A DNA stretch of 64,000 nt from positions 1 through 64,000 of the forward strand of contig JAUYQP010000013.1 of the NCBI GenBank assembly GCA_030697205.1, read 5' to 3'. The notes under the pieces are model-generated. The model saw only the letters and a list, made by a program, of their open reading frames with translations, was not told the DNA's origin and made no database searches. This document shows positions 51,245 through 59,990 of this stretch, piece by piece. The DNA comes from Mycobacteriales bacterium (lineage in GTDB: Bacteria; Actinomycetota; Actinomycetes; Mycobacteriales; SCTD01). Made by a program: the position numbers and the translations under genes. The stretch's first letter is position 1, and each line of letters opens with the position of its first letter.

Positions 51245-52480
51245 GTGGCTCGCCGACGCGCCATTGCGCTGACGGCCGCACTGGTCGGCGTGCTGGTCAC
51301 CGCCCTCCCCGCGCTGGACGCCCGCGCCGACACCGGCATGCGGTCGGAGTCGGTCGTCGCGCCCGGCATCGTGAAGCAGACGCACGCCTACGGCACCGGC
51401 GGTAACACGCAGACCCTCGACGTCTGGACCGACGTCACCGAGCCCGACGTGCCCCGCACGCCACGCCCTGCGGTGGTCTTCGTCCACGGGGGCTCCTGGG
51501 CCATCGGCGACAAGTCCGAGTGGGCCAGCCACGCCCTCGAGGTCGCCGAGCGCGGTTGGGTCGCGGCCTCCATCAACTACCGGCGGTCGGGCGACGCTCC
51601 CTGGCCGGCCCAGCGCGACGACGCCTCCGCGGCCCTGGCCTACCTGCAGCGCAACGCCGCCCTGCTCGGCATCGACCGCGACCGCATCGGGGCGATCGGC
51701 GACTCCGCCGGCGGCCACCTCGCCGCCCTGCTCGGCGTCGCCCGCCCCGGCCAGGCGCCGGTGCGCGGCGTCGTGACGCTCTCCGGCGTCAACGACCTAC
51801 CCGGCCTGCTCAAGCAGCCCTCGAGCGGTGGCTGCACGACATCGTCCTGCGGCTACAGCGGGCTCGCGCTGCGGGTCAGCCGCGACCTGATGCGCTGCCT
51901 GCCGGCGAGCTGCGGTGAGGCCTACCGCCAGGGCTCCGCGGGTGCGCTCGTCACCAGCACGTCGCCCGCGACACTGGCCTTCAACAGCGAGGCCGAGCTG
52001 ATCGACCCGCGCCAGGCGTGGGTGATGGACACCGCGCTGCGTCGGGCTGGTCGCGCCAGCCGGGTGCAGGTCTTCTCGGGCTCGCTGCACGCCCGCGGCT
52101 ACCAGGACAAGGTCTTCGAGCCGGCCATGCGCTTCCTCGCGGCCGCGCTCACCCCGGAGACCGCCCCGGCGTACCCCCGTCCGAAGGTCGTCACGACCCT
52201 CGACCTGCCGTCGTCGGTGAGCGCCCGGCGCGGCGTGCCGGTCCGCTTCAGGGGCGTCGTGCGGCCACGCGCCTACGGCAGCTCCGTGGCGCTCCAGGTC
52301 CGCGGCGGAGACGGCGTCTGGCGCACCCTGCGCGGTGTGCCGCTGCTGCGCGGGCAGTACGACACCTACTACGACACCACCTGGACCCCGACCCGCGCCG
52401 GCACCACGGTCTGGCGCACGGTCTGGACCGGTGGCGGTGGCCAGGGCATCAGCAAGACCGTCACCGTCGTCACCCGCTGA
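51245..52480 (+). CDS. Secreted alpha/beta hydrolase with C-terminal beta domain
   Basis: A 411-aa exported protein. Signal peptide 1-30 (IALTAALVGVLVTALPALDA). Hydrolase domain: VVFVHGGSWAIGDKSEW (oxyanion hole) and IGAIGDSAGGHLAALLGV (nucleophile). A Cys-rich loop GCTTSSCGYSG and later RDLMRCLPASC probably form disulfides. The last 100 residues are a beta-sandwich-like domain (VSARRGVPVRFRGVVRPRAY). Probably an extracellular esterase. GGGGGGA precedes the GTG. Confidence 0.87.
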   Translation: MARRRAIALTAALVGVLVTALPALDARADTGMRSESVVAPGIVKQTHAYGTGGNTQTLDVWTDVTEPDVPRTPRPAVVFVHGGSWAIGDKSEWASHALEVAERGWVAASINYRRSGDAPWPAQRDDASAALAYLQRNAALLGIDRDRIGAIGDSAGGHLAALLGVARPGQAPVRGVVTLSGVNDLPGLLKQPSSGGCTTSSCGYSGLALRVSRDLMRCLPASCGEAYRQGSAGALVTSTSPATLAFNSEAELIDPRQAWVMDTALRRAGRASRVQVFSGSLHARGYQDKVFEPAMRFLAAALTPETAPAYPRPKVVTTLDLPSSVSARRGVPVRFRGVVRPRAYGSSVALQVRGGDGVWRTLRGVPLLRGQYDTYYDTTWTPTRAGTTVWRTVWTGGGGQGISKTVTVVTR

Positions 52481-52481
52481 C

Positions 52482-52487
52482 TAGCCT
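52482..52487 (+). promoter_or_regulatory. -10 box of the 76-aa membrane protein gene (TAGCCT), leaderless arrangement
   Basis: TAGCCT begins directly after the esterase stop codon and ends 7 nt before the GTG at 52495. Confidence 0.45.
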
Positions 52488-52494
52488 CGGGGGC

Positions 52495-52725
52495 GTGCCC
52501 CGCCACGCAGCCCCCGACAGCGCCCGCCCCGGTGACCGCCTGGTCGGTGCCGGAGCCGTCGTCTTCCTCGTCGGCCTGGTCGCCGTGATCGCGGTGGTGC
52601 TGCGCTTCCTCAACGACGCGGCGGTGCCGCTGTGGCTGGTGCTCGTCGCCTCGACGCTGCCGATCGGGCTCGCTCTCGCGCTGCTCGGCCTGCTGCGCTC
52701 AGTGCTCTCGCGGCCCGGTCGCTAG
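52495..52725 (+). CDS. Small membrane protein
   Basis: A 76-aa protein with two TM segments (VGAGAVVFLVGLVAVIAVVL and LVLVASTLPIGLALALLGLL). No family named. It overlaps the 3' end of larE by 27 nt (convergent). Confidence 0.6.
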   Translation: MPRHAAPDSARPGDRLVGAGAVVFLVGLVAVIAVVLRFLNDAAVPLWLVLVASTLPIGLALALLGLLRSVLSRPGR

Positions 52726-53514
52726 CGCGTCGTTCATCGACCCCGAACGGAACGCCGCGGCGGTGACGGTCTCGAAGCCGCTGCCCCGCACCAGCTCCGC
52801 CAGCGCGTCGTCCCAGCGGCCCAGCGCGTCGTCATCGAGCTCGACCCGCGCCGAGCCCTCCCCGAGGTCGCGCACCCGCAGGTCGCGGACCTCCCCGAGC
52901 GCGGCGCGCAGCGCGGTCTCCGCCCGGTCGACCCGCGCGAGCCGCGACGGCGTCACCTCGAGTCCGTAGGCGATCCGCGACGCGAGGCACGCGAGCGCCG
53001 GCTTGTCGGCGGTGACCAGACCCCAGCGGCGGCTCGCCTCGCGGACCTGACCCTTCGTGAGGTGCTCGAGCGGGGTGACGGCGCCGCGCTCGGCCGCCGC
53101 GCGGATCCCGGGCCGGAAGCCGGCGACGAGGTCGTCGGCGTTGGTGCCGGTCGCGACGCAGGCCAGCCCCAGCTCGGCCGCCAGCGGGCGCAGGGTGTCC
53201 ACCAGGGTCGCCTTGCAGTGGAAGCAGCGCTCGCCGTCGTTGCGGACGTAGCCCTCGCGCGACAGCTCGTCGGTCCCGGGCGTCAGGTGCCGCACCCCCA
53301 AGGACAGGGCGTACGCCGCTGCCGCCGGCAGCTCCGCCTGGGCCAGCGAGGGGCTCACCGCGGTCGCCGCGACAACCCGCTCGGGGCCGAGGGCCCGGAC
53401 CGCGGCCGCGAGCAGGAACGCCGAGTCGGCGCCACCGCTGAACGCGACGAGCACGCTGCCGAGCCCGCGCAGCCGGTCGTCCAGCTGCACCAGGGCCGCG
53501 TCCAGGTCGTCCAC
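52699..53514 (-). CDS. larE: ATP-dependent sacrificial sulfur transferase LarE
   Basis: A 271-aa PP-loop protein of the LarE family. PP-loop VLVAFSGGADSAFLLAAAVR; EGYVRNDGERCFHCKATL; and KPALACLASRIAYGLEV, which contains the Cys that gives up its sulfur in single-Cys LarE proteins. LarE thiolates the nicotinate-derived precursor of the nickel-pincer nucleotide cofactor of lactate racemase. LarB, LarC and LarA are not in the window. GTG start with a TACTCT box 7 nt upstream. Confidence 0.93.
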   Translation of the reverse strand: MDDLDAALVQLDDRLRGLGSVLVAFSGGADSAFLLAAAVRALGPERVVAATAVSPSLAQAELPAAAAYALSLGVRHLTPGTDELSREGYVRNDGERCFHCKATLVDTLRPLAAELGLACVATGTNADDLVAGFRPGIRAAAERGAVTPLEHLTKGQVREASRRWGLVTADKPALACLASRIAYGLEVTPSRLARVDRAETALRAALGEVRDLRVRDLGEGSARVELDDDALGRWDDALAELVRGSGFETVTAAAFRSGSMNDALATGPREH

Positions 53515-53521
53515 CCGACCG

Positions 53522-53527
53522 AGAGTA
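53522..53527 (-). promoter_or_regulatory. -10 box of larE (TACTCT), leaderless arrangement
   Basis: TACTCT on the minus strand ends 7 nt before the larE GTG. It shares the 54-bp divergent space with the TACAGT box of the next gene. Confidence 0.5.
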
Positions 53528-53556
53528 GAGGGGTCCCGCGCGGGCCCTTCCCGCCG

Positions 53557-53562
53557 TACAGT
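53557..53562 (+). promoter_or_regulatory. -10 box of the secreted TIM-barrel gene (TACAGT), leaderless arrangement
   Basis: TACAGT ends 6 nt before the GTG at 53569. Confidence 0.5.
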
Positions 53563-53568
53563 CGTGAG

Positions 53569-54558
53569 GTGCTTCGTCCCGTCTCGCGCCTCATCCCGCT
53601 CGCCGTCGCGGCCGTCCTGTCGCTGACGGTGTCGACGGCGGCCGCGGACGTCCGCTGGCGGCCGAAGCCGCCGCAGCCGTGCATCGGCGCGCTGCCGCCG
53701 GGCACCCCGCTGTCCTGCCTCGGCACCGCGCCGATCCCGGCGCGCAGCAACACCGTGGCCTACGAGGGGCTCGGCACCTGGCTCGACGCCTACGACTGGG
53801 CGCCGGAGTACGGCGGCACCGTCAAGCCGTCGGCGCTCGACGAGATGCAGCGGCGCGGCATCCGCACGATCTACATCCAGGCCGCCAAGCAGGGCACCCG
53901 GTCGAAGGGCACCCTGCTGTCGCCGTCGCTGCTCGGGCAGTGGCTCGTCGGCGCGCACGCCCGCGGGATACGGGTGCAGGCGTGGTATCTCCCGCTGTTC
54001 ACCGACGTCGCCAAGGACAACGCCTCCCTCGACGCCATCGTGGCCTTCCGCTCCCAGGGACACGCCTTCGACACCATCGGCATGGACATCGAGTGGCGCG
54101 GCGTGACGGACGTGAAGATCCGCAACTCACGGCTCGTCGCGATGTCGAAGCGGCTGCGCGACAAGGTCCCCCACCTCCCGCTCGCCGCGATCGTCGTCGC
54201 GCCGGTCGTCACCAACGACGTGAACAAGAACTTCTGGAACCCCTTCCCCTGGGCAGAGCTCAAGCCGCTCTACGACGTGTGGCAGCCGATGGGCTACTGG
54301 ACCGACCGCAAGTCCACCTCGAAGTGGCGTGACGCCCACACCTCCACGGTCTGGAACGTCCGCTACCTGCGCGAGGACCTGGGCGACCCGAAGGCGAAGG
54401 TCCACTCGATCGGTGGCATCAGCCCCACCGGCGCCGAGGTCCGCGGCTTCGTCAACGCCGCCAACGAGGAGTCCTCGCTCGGCGGCTCGATCTACGACTA
54501 CCCCCACACAGCGGCCTCGGTCTACAAGGACCTGCAGAAGGTCCCCAACCAGGGCTGA
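53569..54558 (+). CDS. Secreted glycoside-hydrolase-like protein
   Basis: A 329-aa exported protein: signal peptide 1-25 (LIPLAVAAVLSLTVSTAAAD), then a TIM-barrel-like domain with GLGTWLDAYDWAPEY, GIRTIYIQAAKQG, GIRVQAWYLPLF, FDTIGMDIEWRG and VWQPMGYWTDR. The buried acidic residues in DIEWRG resemble catalytic sites of glycoside-hydrolase-like families, but no named family can be assigned. Leaderless-type promoter. It shares a general layout with the C-terminal domain of the 33602 gene but little sequence. Confidence 0.75.
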   Translation: MLRPVSRLIPLAVAAVLSLTVSTAAADVRWRPKPPQPCIGALPPGTPLSCLGTAPIPARSNTVAYEGLGTWLDAYDWAPEYGGTVKPSALDEMQRRGIRTIYIQAAKQGTRSKGTLLSPSLLGQWLVGAHARGIRVQAWYLPLFTDVAKDNASLDAIVAFRSQGHAFDTIGMDIEWRGVTDVKIRNSRLVAMSKRLRDKVPHLPLAAIVVAPVVTNDVNKNFWNPFPWAELKPLYDVWQPMGYWTDRKSTSKWRDAHTSTVWNVRYLREDLGDPKAKVHSIGGISPTGAEVRGFVNAANEESSLGGSIYDYPHTAASVYKDLQKVPNQG

Positions 54559-54602
54559 GCGCGTCACCTGAACCAGTCGTGGGCCTCACGCGTCTGCGTG
54601 CC

Positions 54603-55159
54603 ATGACGCACCTGCGCACCGTGGTCGCGCTCGTCGCGCTGCTGCCCGCCCTGGCGCCTGCGGCGACGGACCGTCGTCGGTCACCGCTCCCCTCGCCGCG
54701 CCGTCGGCGATCACCCACCCCCCCCCGCCCGTCACCGCGACTGCCACCTCGACAGCTGTGCCGGGCTCCGTCATCGCGCCTCCCGCGGCCCACCTCGCGC
54801 AGACCGACGACTTCGGGCTCGTCCGCGTCGTGCGTCGGTCGCCGACCGTCGTCGTCGAGGTCGACCGCGTCGACATGTTCGGCGGTGAAGCGGCCGAACG
54901 CGCCGCCGCGGCCAACGGCACGGACGTGTCGAACGACTACTACCTGGTCAACGACGACCCGCGACGCCGCCGCTACGAGGTGCGGGCCGATGCGCAGGTG
55001 TGGGGAAGCATCCGCATGACGCGGAGGGTGGACGGAGCGCGCGTGTCGGTCAGTGACTGGCTGGCGTTCGTGGGTCGCGCGGACTCAGACGGGACGCTGT
55101 TCCACCTCGACCTCGACGCGGGTGTGGTCGTCGGAGTCGAGGAGCAGTACCGGCCCTGA
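54603..55159 (+). pseudogene. Lipoprotein gene with a one-base frameshift after the signal peptide
   Basis: The ATG at 54603 opens MTHLRTVVALVALLPALA, a good lipoprotein signal peptide, but in this frame no Cys follows. One base shifted, the sequence at 54656 reads A-CGDGPSSVTAPLAAPS, a perfect lipobox Cys and mature N-terminus, and continues in that frame to DDFGLVRVVRRSPTVVVEV, ending at 55159. Adding one base near 54656 restores a protein of about 185 aa. A run of nine C at 54718-54726 lies downstream. So this is either a frameshift mutation, an assembly error, or a phase-variable gene. If only the second frame is translated, GTG 54758 gives 133 aa without a signal. Confidence 0.6.
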
Positions 55160-55161
55160 CC

Positions 55162-56814
55162 TCAGCGAGCGGCCGGCCACCAGGTGTCGACGAGGGTGCG
55201 GGTGGTGGGTGGTCGTGGGTCGGGAATGACCGTCAGCAGTTCGAGGGGTGAGTACGACGTGAGGTCCTCGTCGGCCTCGTGTTCGCAGGGGTTGTCGTGC
55301 CGGCGCGGCTCGGGGTCGGACGGCTCGGGGTCAGGTGGCTCGACGATCTCGTGCGTGTCGACTGCCGCGACGTCGAGCAGCTCGCGGAGGTCGGGCGTGC
55401 GGAGCAGTTCCGGCTGTCGGCGCTGCTGCCTCGCCGGGACGGGCTCGTCGCTGCCGCTGTGGGGGGTGGTGAGCCAGCCGTGGGGTCCGAGGCGGCGTCC
55501 GTCGGTGAGGGTGAGGAGGTGCCCTTCGTGCAGGCGGGTGTAGTCGTGTTGGCACAGCGGGACGCTGTTGACGACCGAGGTCGGTCCGCCTTCGCTCCAG
55601 GGAATGGGGTGGTGCATCTCGAGCTGCGCGGGTGGGGCGTGGCAGTGCGCGCGGGCGCACCGGAAGCCCCATTGGGTCATCGCGGCGGTCCACATCGCGT
55701 GAGTGTGCAACCTGACGGTCCGTCCGACGTCCAACGGTTGGCTCGCGGCGTCGAGCACGACCCGGGTCAGCCGGGCGTCGCAGAGGTAGCGGGCCAGGAC
55801 GTGCTCGGGGACGGCCTGACCGTTGGCGTAGGTCGCGGGCGGGACCGGCAGGTCACCGATGACGTCGGCGGGCTGCAGCAGCCCGTCGCGGTCGGTGAAC
55901 AGCGGTTGGGTGAACGGGTCCGGGAACACCGGCCCCGACCCGCCTGCCGATCCGGGACTGATCTGGTGGGCGGCGAAGCGGGCTTCGGGGACGATCACGA
56001 GCAGGTGCGGGGCGGTCCCGCGGACGTGTTGCGCGCCGGCCTGGTCGAGGTAGAACCGGCTGATCCCGACGAGTGCGTCGGCGGTGCGTTGCGCGGGGGT
56101 GCGGGTGTCCCCGGCGCTGTGGTCACCGCGCCGGTAGGCAGCGACGGCGGTCGCGACGAGCTGCCCACCGTCGGCGTCGAGCAGCGCGCTGAGGTCCCAC
56201 ATCTCGTCATAGCCGGGTGTGATCGAGGCGGTCCGGCGGTCGTGGCGGTGCGCGTCATCACGGGCCTTCGGCTCCGGAGCGAGCGCACGGACCCGCTTGT
56301 CGAGCTCGGTCCGCAAGGTCGCTGAGTCAGTCAGCCGTGCGGCCTGGAGGAACGCGGCTTCCTGCGCGGTGAACCACTCCGGTCGACCGGCCCAGACCGT
56401 CCCGATGATGTGACGGCCGAGCAGCGTCAGCGCGGACGCGAGGACCTTCGCGTGCTCCCGGGAGACCTCCCCCGCCGCGAATGCTGCGGAGACCAGCGGC
56501 AACGCGGCGAGCTGCTTGCGCATCCGGACGTGGGTGCGGGCGTCAGCCTCCGACATGCGGGTGCGGGCCCGCAACGCCGACCAGGCCGCTTTGCACCCGT
56601 CGACCCGCCACGCCTCAGTGCGCTCGATCGCGTCCAACGCGGTGAGCTTCGCCGCGGCGATGAGGGCCTCCGCGTGGTGCAGCGCCTCGAAGTCCTCCAG
56701 ACACGAGGCGTCCGCGCGGCCGTCAGCCAAGGCACCAGCGAGGGCAGTGGCGGCGTCGAGGACCTCGGCCACCGCAGGGGAGAGCGACGCACGGGTGGTG
56801 TCGTCGTACGGCAC
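55162..56814 (-). CDS. DUF222 / HNH endonuclease-domain protein (13E12-like family)
   Basis: A 550-aa protein with an N-terminal DUF222 helical region (EDFEALHHAEALIAAAKLTA and following) and a C-terminal HNH nuclease motif CHAPPAQLEMHHPIPWSEGG followed by VPLCQHDYTRLHEGHLLTLT, with both His and Cys ligands in place. Such genes occur in many copies in actinobacterial genomes (REP13E12 family) and their role is unclear; no flanking mobile repeats are visible. GAGGAGGGAGAGG precedes the GTG, unlike the leaderless neighbours. Confidence 0.88.
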   Translation of the reverse strand: MPYDDTTRASLSPAVAEVLDAATALAGALADGRADASCLEDFEALHHAEALIAAAKLTALDAIERTEAWRVDGCKAAWSALRARTRMSEADARTHVRMRKQLAALPLVSAAFAAGEVSREHAKVLASALTLLGRHIIGTVWAGRPEWFTAQEAAFLQAARLTDSATLRTELDKRVRALAPEPKARDDAHRHDRRTASITPGYDEMWDLSALLDADGGQLVATAVAAYRRGDHSAGDTRTPAQRTADALVGISRFYLDQAGAQHVRGTAPHLLVIVPEARFAAHQISPGSAGGSGPVFPDPFTQPLFTDRDGLLQPADVIGDLPVPPATYANGQAVPEHVLARYLCDARLTRVVLDAASQPLDVGRTVRLHTHAMWTAAMTQWGFRCARAHCHAPPAQLEMHHPIPWSEGGPTSVVNSVPLCQHDYTRLHEGHLLTLTDGRRLGPHGWLTTPHSGSDEPVPARQQRRQPELLRTPDLRELLDVAAVDTHEIVEPPDPEPSDPEPRRHDNPCEHEADEDLTSYSPLELLTVIPDPRPPTTRTLVDTWWPAAR

Positions 56815-56967
56815 AGCCTCTCCCTCCTCGCTGACGCTAGTGAAGCATAGGTAGACTGGAGTCGCAAGAACCTAGGAAAAGTCGCGGTGCCGGTCTTTCG
56901 TGCAGCCGGTCATCGTCCCACGCAGCGAAGCCCCCACAGGACCACCTGTGGACAGCACCCAAGGGGC

Positions 56968-57330
56968 TTATTCGCCGCGGGCGAGAGAGCGCAGCTCGGC
57001 CAGGACCATCTGACGCAAGGTGTAGCCGTCGAGCTCGGCATCCGCCGCCGGGGTGGGCGAAGGGATCGCCACCCTCGGCGCAGCCACCGGCGGAGCAGCC
57101 ACCGGGGGCGCGACAACCGGCGGAGCAACAGCCGGGCGGGGGGCCGGGACCAGGCGGGCGATCGCGTCGAAGACCGCGGGCGGAACGGGTTCCGGGACCA
57201 TGCTGAGGTGGCGGGGCGAGGGGTCCGGCACGTCTGCCACCCCGACGACGGGCGGGAGCCAGTCGGGACTGAGTGGGTCGGCGACGGTCACGTCTTGGGC
57301 ATCGGCACGTTCGGGGACAGAGCGGACCAC
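56968..57330 (-). CDS. Hypothetical Pro/Ala-rich protein
   Basis: A 120-aa frame beginning VRSVPERADAQDVTVADPLS, with a repetitive middle of Pro-Ala-Val units (APPVAAPPVAAPRVA) and a helical end DGYTLRQMVLAELRSLARG. No family recognised. The non-random end suggests a real protein. It lies between the HNH gene and the disrupted small frame upstream of the helicase genes. The 153-bp stretch 56815-56967 shows nothing further. Confidence 0.45.
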   Translation of the reverse strand: MVRSVPERADAQDVTVADPLSPDWLPPVVGVADVPDPSPRHLSMVPEPVPPAVFDAIARLVPAPRPAVAPPVVAPPVAAPPVAAPRVAIPSPTPAADAELDGYTLRQMVLAELRSLARGE

Positions 57331-57353
57331 CGGAACGGGTGATCCAGCGCGGC

Positions 57354-57551
57354 TCAGCCCTCGCCGAGCGCGAGCTGCTGACCGTCGGCGTCAGCGCCCA
57401 CCTCGCCGAGCGGAGGAGCCGGTTGCTGCTCCGAGTCCGGCTGGCCGGACGGCGGGGAGCCGACGCCGGGCCGAGGCCGGGACTCCTCCGTCGCTGCCTA
57501 GGCCGAGCCCTCGTCCACACCTTCGTCGGTCACCAGGTCGTCGCGTTCCAC
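57354..57551 (-). pseudogene. Small acidic open frame interrupted by an in-frame TAG
   Basis: From a GTG at 57549-57551, preceded by GGGGTGA, the frame reads VERDDLVTDEGVDEGSA, then TAG at 57498-57500, then continues 47 codons (ends LGEVGADADGQQLALGEG) to TGA at 57354-57356. Both halves have similar acidic, Gly/Gln-rich composition and high GC3. It is divergent from the helicase-associated gene, a place where mycobacteria also have a small hypothetical gene. Read as a nonsense mutation, a sequencing error or chance; low confidence. Confidence 0.3.
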
Positions 57552-57591
57552 AGCTCACCCCTGCCCGCCTGCGGCCGCGCCACACCGCGAC

Positions 57592-57597
57592 TAGCGT
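57592..57597 (+). promoter_or_regulatory. -10 box of the helicase operon (TAGCGT), leaderless arrangement
   Basis: TAGCGT ends 7 nt before the ATG at 57605. Confidence 0.5.
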
Positions 57598-57604
57598 TGT
57601 CCGG

Positions 57605-59953
57605 ATGACCGGGCACCCGCGCTCCCTCGCGGATGCCCTGCGGGCCTGGCCGGACGACCGGCTCGCGGAGTTGCTGCAGGCCCGCCCCGACCTGGCGACG
57701 CCGGTCCCGCCCGATCTCGGGGTGCTGGCCGCTCGGGCCGCCGTGCGGCTGTCGGTCCTGCGGACCCTCGAGTCGCTCGACGCGGTGACGCTCGCCGTCC
57801 TGGAAGCCATGCTGCTGCTCGACGAGCCGCCGACGCTGACGGCGCTGCAGGGGCTCGTCAATGGTGCGGTCGGGCCGGAGCGGCTGCGCGATGCGGTCGA
57901 CCGGCTCGAGGCCCTCGCACTCGTGTGGGGCGTGGACGACGAGCTCCACGTCATCGGTTCGGTCCGGGAGGCGCTCTTCGCCGGCGCGCTCGGCCTCGGG
58001 CGACCCGCCTCCGCTGTGCTCGGGGCTCTGTCAGACCGCCAGCTCGCGGCGATCGCGACGGTCCACGGCGTCGAGGGCAGCGGCCCGGCACCGCTGGTGG
58101 AGCTGCTCGGCGACCGGGAGCGGGTCGCAGCGCTGCTCGCCAGCGCCAGCGAGCAGTCCCGGGAGGTGTTGACGTCGCTCGCGGCCGGTCCGCCGGTCGG
58201 CCAGGTCCGCGACGCCCTGCGGCCGCACACCCCTGACGACGAGGCCAACCCGGTGCGCTGGCTGATCGCGCGCGGGTTGCTCGTCCCGGTCGACGGCGGC
58301 ACCGTCGAGCTCCCGCGCGAGGTCGGGCTGGCCGTGCGCGGTGCCCGCCCCCTGGGCCGCGTCAGCCCGGAGCCGCCCCTCGTCACGACCACGGCGCTCG
58401 GTGTCGCGGCCGTCGACCGCGCCGCTGCCCACGCCGCGGGCGACCTCGTCGCGAAGGTCGAAGCGGTGCTGGAGTCGTGGTCGGTGCAGCCGGCCGTGGT
58501 GCTGCGCGCCGGCGGTCTCGGGGTGCGCGAGCTCAAGCGGACCGCCAAGGAGCTCGACTGCACGGAGCAGGTCGCGGCGCTGGTCGTCGAGGTCGTCGCC
58601 GCGGCCGGGCTCGCGGAGCAGACCGGGTCGGTGGAGCCGGAGTGGGTGCCGACCACCGCCTACGACCAGTGGACCCGCAAGGCGGGCGCAGCGCGCTGGG
58701 CCGCGCTCGCCCAGGCGTGGGTCGCGATGCCGCGCGTCGTCGGACTGGTCGGCCAGCGCGACGACCGCGACAAGGTGCTCGCCGCGCTCGGCCCCGACAT
58801 CCTGCGCCCGGGGATCGTCTCCGACCGCAGCGCCGTCCTCGACGCGCTGCTCGACCTGCCGCCCGGCGAGGTGGCGGATCGCGACGCCCTCGTCGAGCGG
58901 CTGAGGTGGCAGGCGCCGCGACGCGGTGGCCGGGCCCGCGAGGCCGTCCTCGGGTGGGTGCTCGACGAGGCGGAGCTGCTCGGGATCACCGGCCGGGGAG
59001 CGGCAGCGTCGTACTCCCGCTCGTTGCTCGAAGGCGACGAGCGCAAGGCGGTCGACCGCCTCGAGGACCTCCTGCCGGCGCCGCTCGACCACGTGCTCGT
59101 GCAGCCCGACCTCACCGTGGTCGCACCCGGGCCGCTCGAGCGCGAGCTGGCGCGCGAGATCGCGCTGGTGGCCGACGTCGAGTCCACCGGTGGCGCGACG
59201 GTCTACCGCATCAGCGAGGCCAGCGTCCGGCGGGCGCTCGACGCGGGCCGCTCCGCGGACGAGATCGCGCAGCTGCTCACGACCCGTTCGCGCACGCCGG
59301 TGCCGCAGTCGCTGACCTACCTCGTCGACGACGTGGCCCGCCGGCACGGGCGGCTGCGGGTGGGGGCGGCGTCGGCGTACCTCCGCTGCGACGACGAGGC
59401 GCTGCTCGCCGAGGTGCTGGCCGACAAGCGGACCGCGTCGCTGCGGCTGCGCCGGCTCGCGCCGACCGTGCTGCTGTCGACCGCGTCGATCAACGAGGTG
59501 CTCGACGGGCTGCGCGGCGCCGGCTACGCCCCGGCGGCGGAGGCCCCCGACGGTGCGCTGCTCATCGCACGGGCCGACGCGCGTCGAACGACCGCCCGCC
59601 CCAAGCCGCCGCGCCAGTCGGAGCACGTCCTCCGGCCCGAGCAGGCCGCGCTCGCCGTGACGGCGCTGCGCGCCGGCGACGTCGCGTCACGCGCCGCGCG
59701 CCGCGCCCCGGTCACGGTCTCCCGCACCTCCGACGCGCTCGCCGCCCTGCAGGAAGCCGTCCGCGAGACGCGGCAGGTGTGGCTCGGCTACGTCGACGCG
59801 CAGGGCCGCTCGACCTCGCGCGTCGTCGAGCCGCGCGCGATCGAGGGCGGCTTCGTGCTGGCCTTCGACCACCTGCGCCAGGAGGACCGGACCTTCGCGC
59901 TGCACCGCATCACCGGCGTCGCCGCCGTCGAGGACGAGGGTGCCAGCGCATGA
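57605..59953 (+). CDS. Helicase-associated protein (XPB/Ssl2 N-terminal-like domain)
   Basis: A 782-aa protein of the actinobacterial family that precedes XPB helicase (Rv0862c type). It has an N-terminal helical part (LADALRAWPDDRLAELLQAR), winged-helix-like segments in the middle, a region related to the N-terminal domain of eukaryotic XPB (HVLVQPDLTVVAPGPLEREL), and a C-terminal part with QVWLGYVDAQGRSTSRVVEP. No helicase motifs of its own. Probably works with XPB in DNA repair; the mechanism is unknown. The XPB gene starts 37 nt downstream. Confidence 0.87.
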   Translation: MTGHPRSLADALRAWPDDRLAELLQARPDLATPVPPDLGVLAARAAVRLSVLRTLESLDAVTLAVLEAMLLLDEPPTLTALQGLVNGAVGPERLRDAVDRLEALALVWGVDDELHVIGSVREALFAGALGLGRPASAVLGALSDRQLAAIATVHGVEGSGPAPLVELLGDRERVAALLASASEQSREVLTSLAAGPPVGQVRDALRPHTPDDEANPVRWLIARGLLVPVDGGTVELPREVGLAVRGARPLGRVSPEPPLVTTTALGVAAVDRAAAHAAGDLVAKVEAVLESWSVQPAVVLRAGGLGVRELKRTAKELDCTEQVAALVVEVVAAAGLAEQTGSVEPEWVPTTAYDQWTRKAGAARWAALAQAWVAMPRVVGLVGQRDDRDKVLAALGPDILRPGIVSDRSAVLDALLDLPPGEVADRDALVERLRWQAPRRGGRAREAVLGWVLDEAELLGITGRGAAASYSRSLLEGDERKAVDRLEDLLPAPLDHVLVQPDLTVVAPGPLERELAREIALVADVESTGGATVYRISEASVRRALDAGRSADEIAQLLTTRSRTPVPQSLTYLVDDVARRHGRLRVGAASAYLRCDDEALLAEVLADKRTASLRLRRLAPTVLLSTASINEVLDGLRGAGYAPAAEAPDGALLIARADARRTTARPKPPRQSEHVLRPEQAALAVTALRAGDVASRAARRAPVTVSRTSDALAALQEAVRETRQVWLGYVDAQGRSTSRVVEPRAIEGGFVLAFDHLRQEDRTFALHRITGVAAVEDEGASA

Positions 59954-59990
59954 AGGAAGTCCCCGGGCCCGCGCAGGGTTGGACACACCG

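Noticed and set aside
50672-51705. Longer N-terminal extension of the cold-shock protein
   Set aside because: The frame stays open far upstream, but it is antisense to the esterase gene; the conserved family start is the GTG at 51053-51055.
55162-56814. HNH/DUF222 gene as part of a mobile element or intron
   Set aside because: No flanking direct or inverted repeats, integrase or interrupted gene is visible around it.
57498-57500. TAG as a recoded (pyrrolysine) codon
   Set aside because: No pyl genes or recoding signal are visible, and other genes here end normally at TAG (mftA, mscL, citA).
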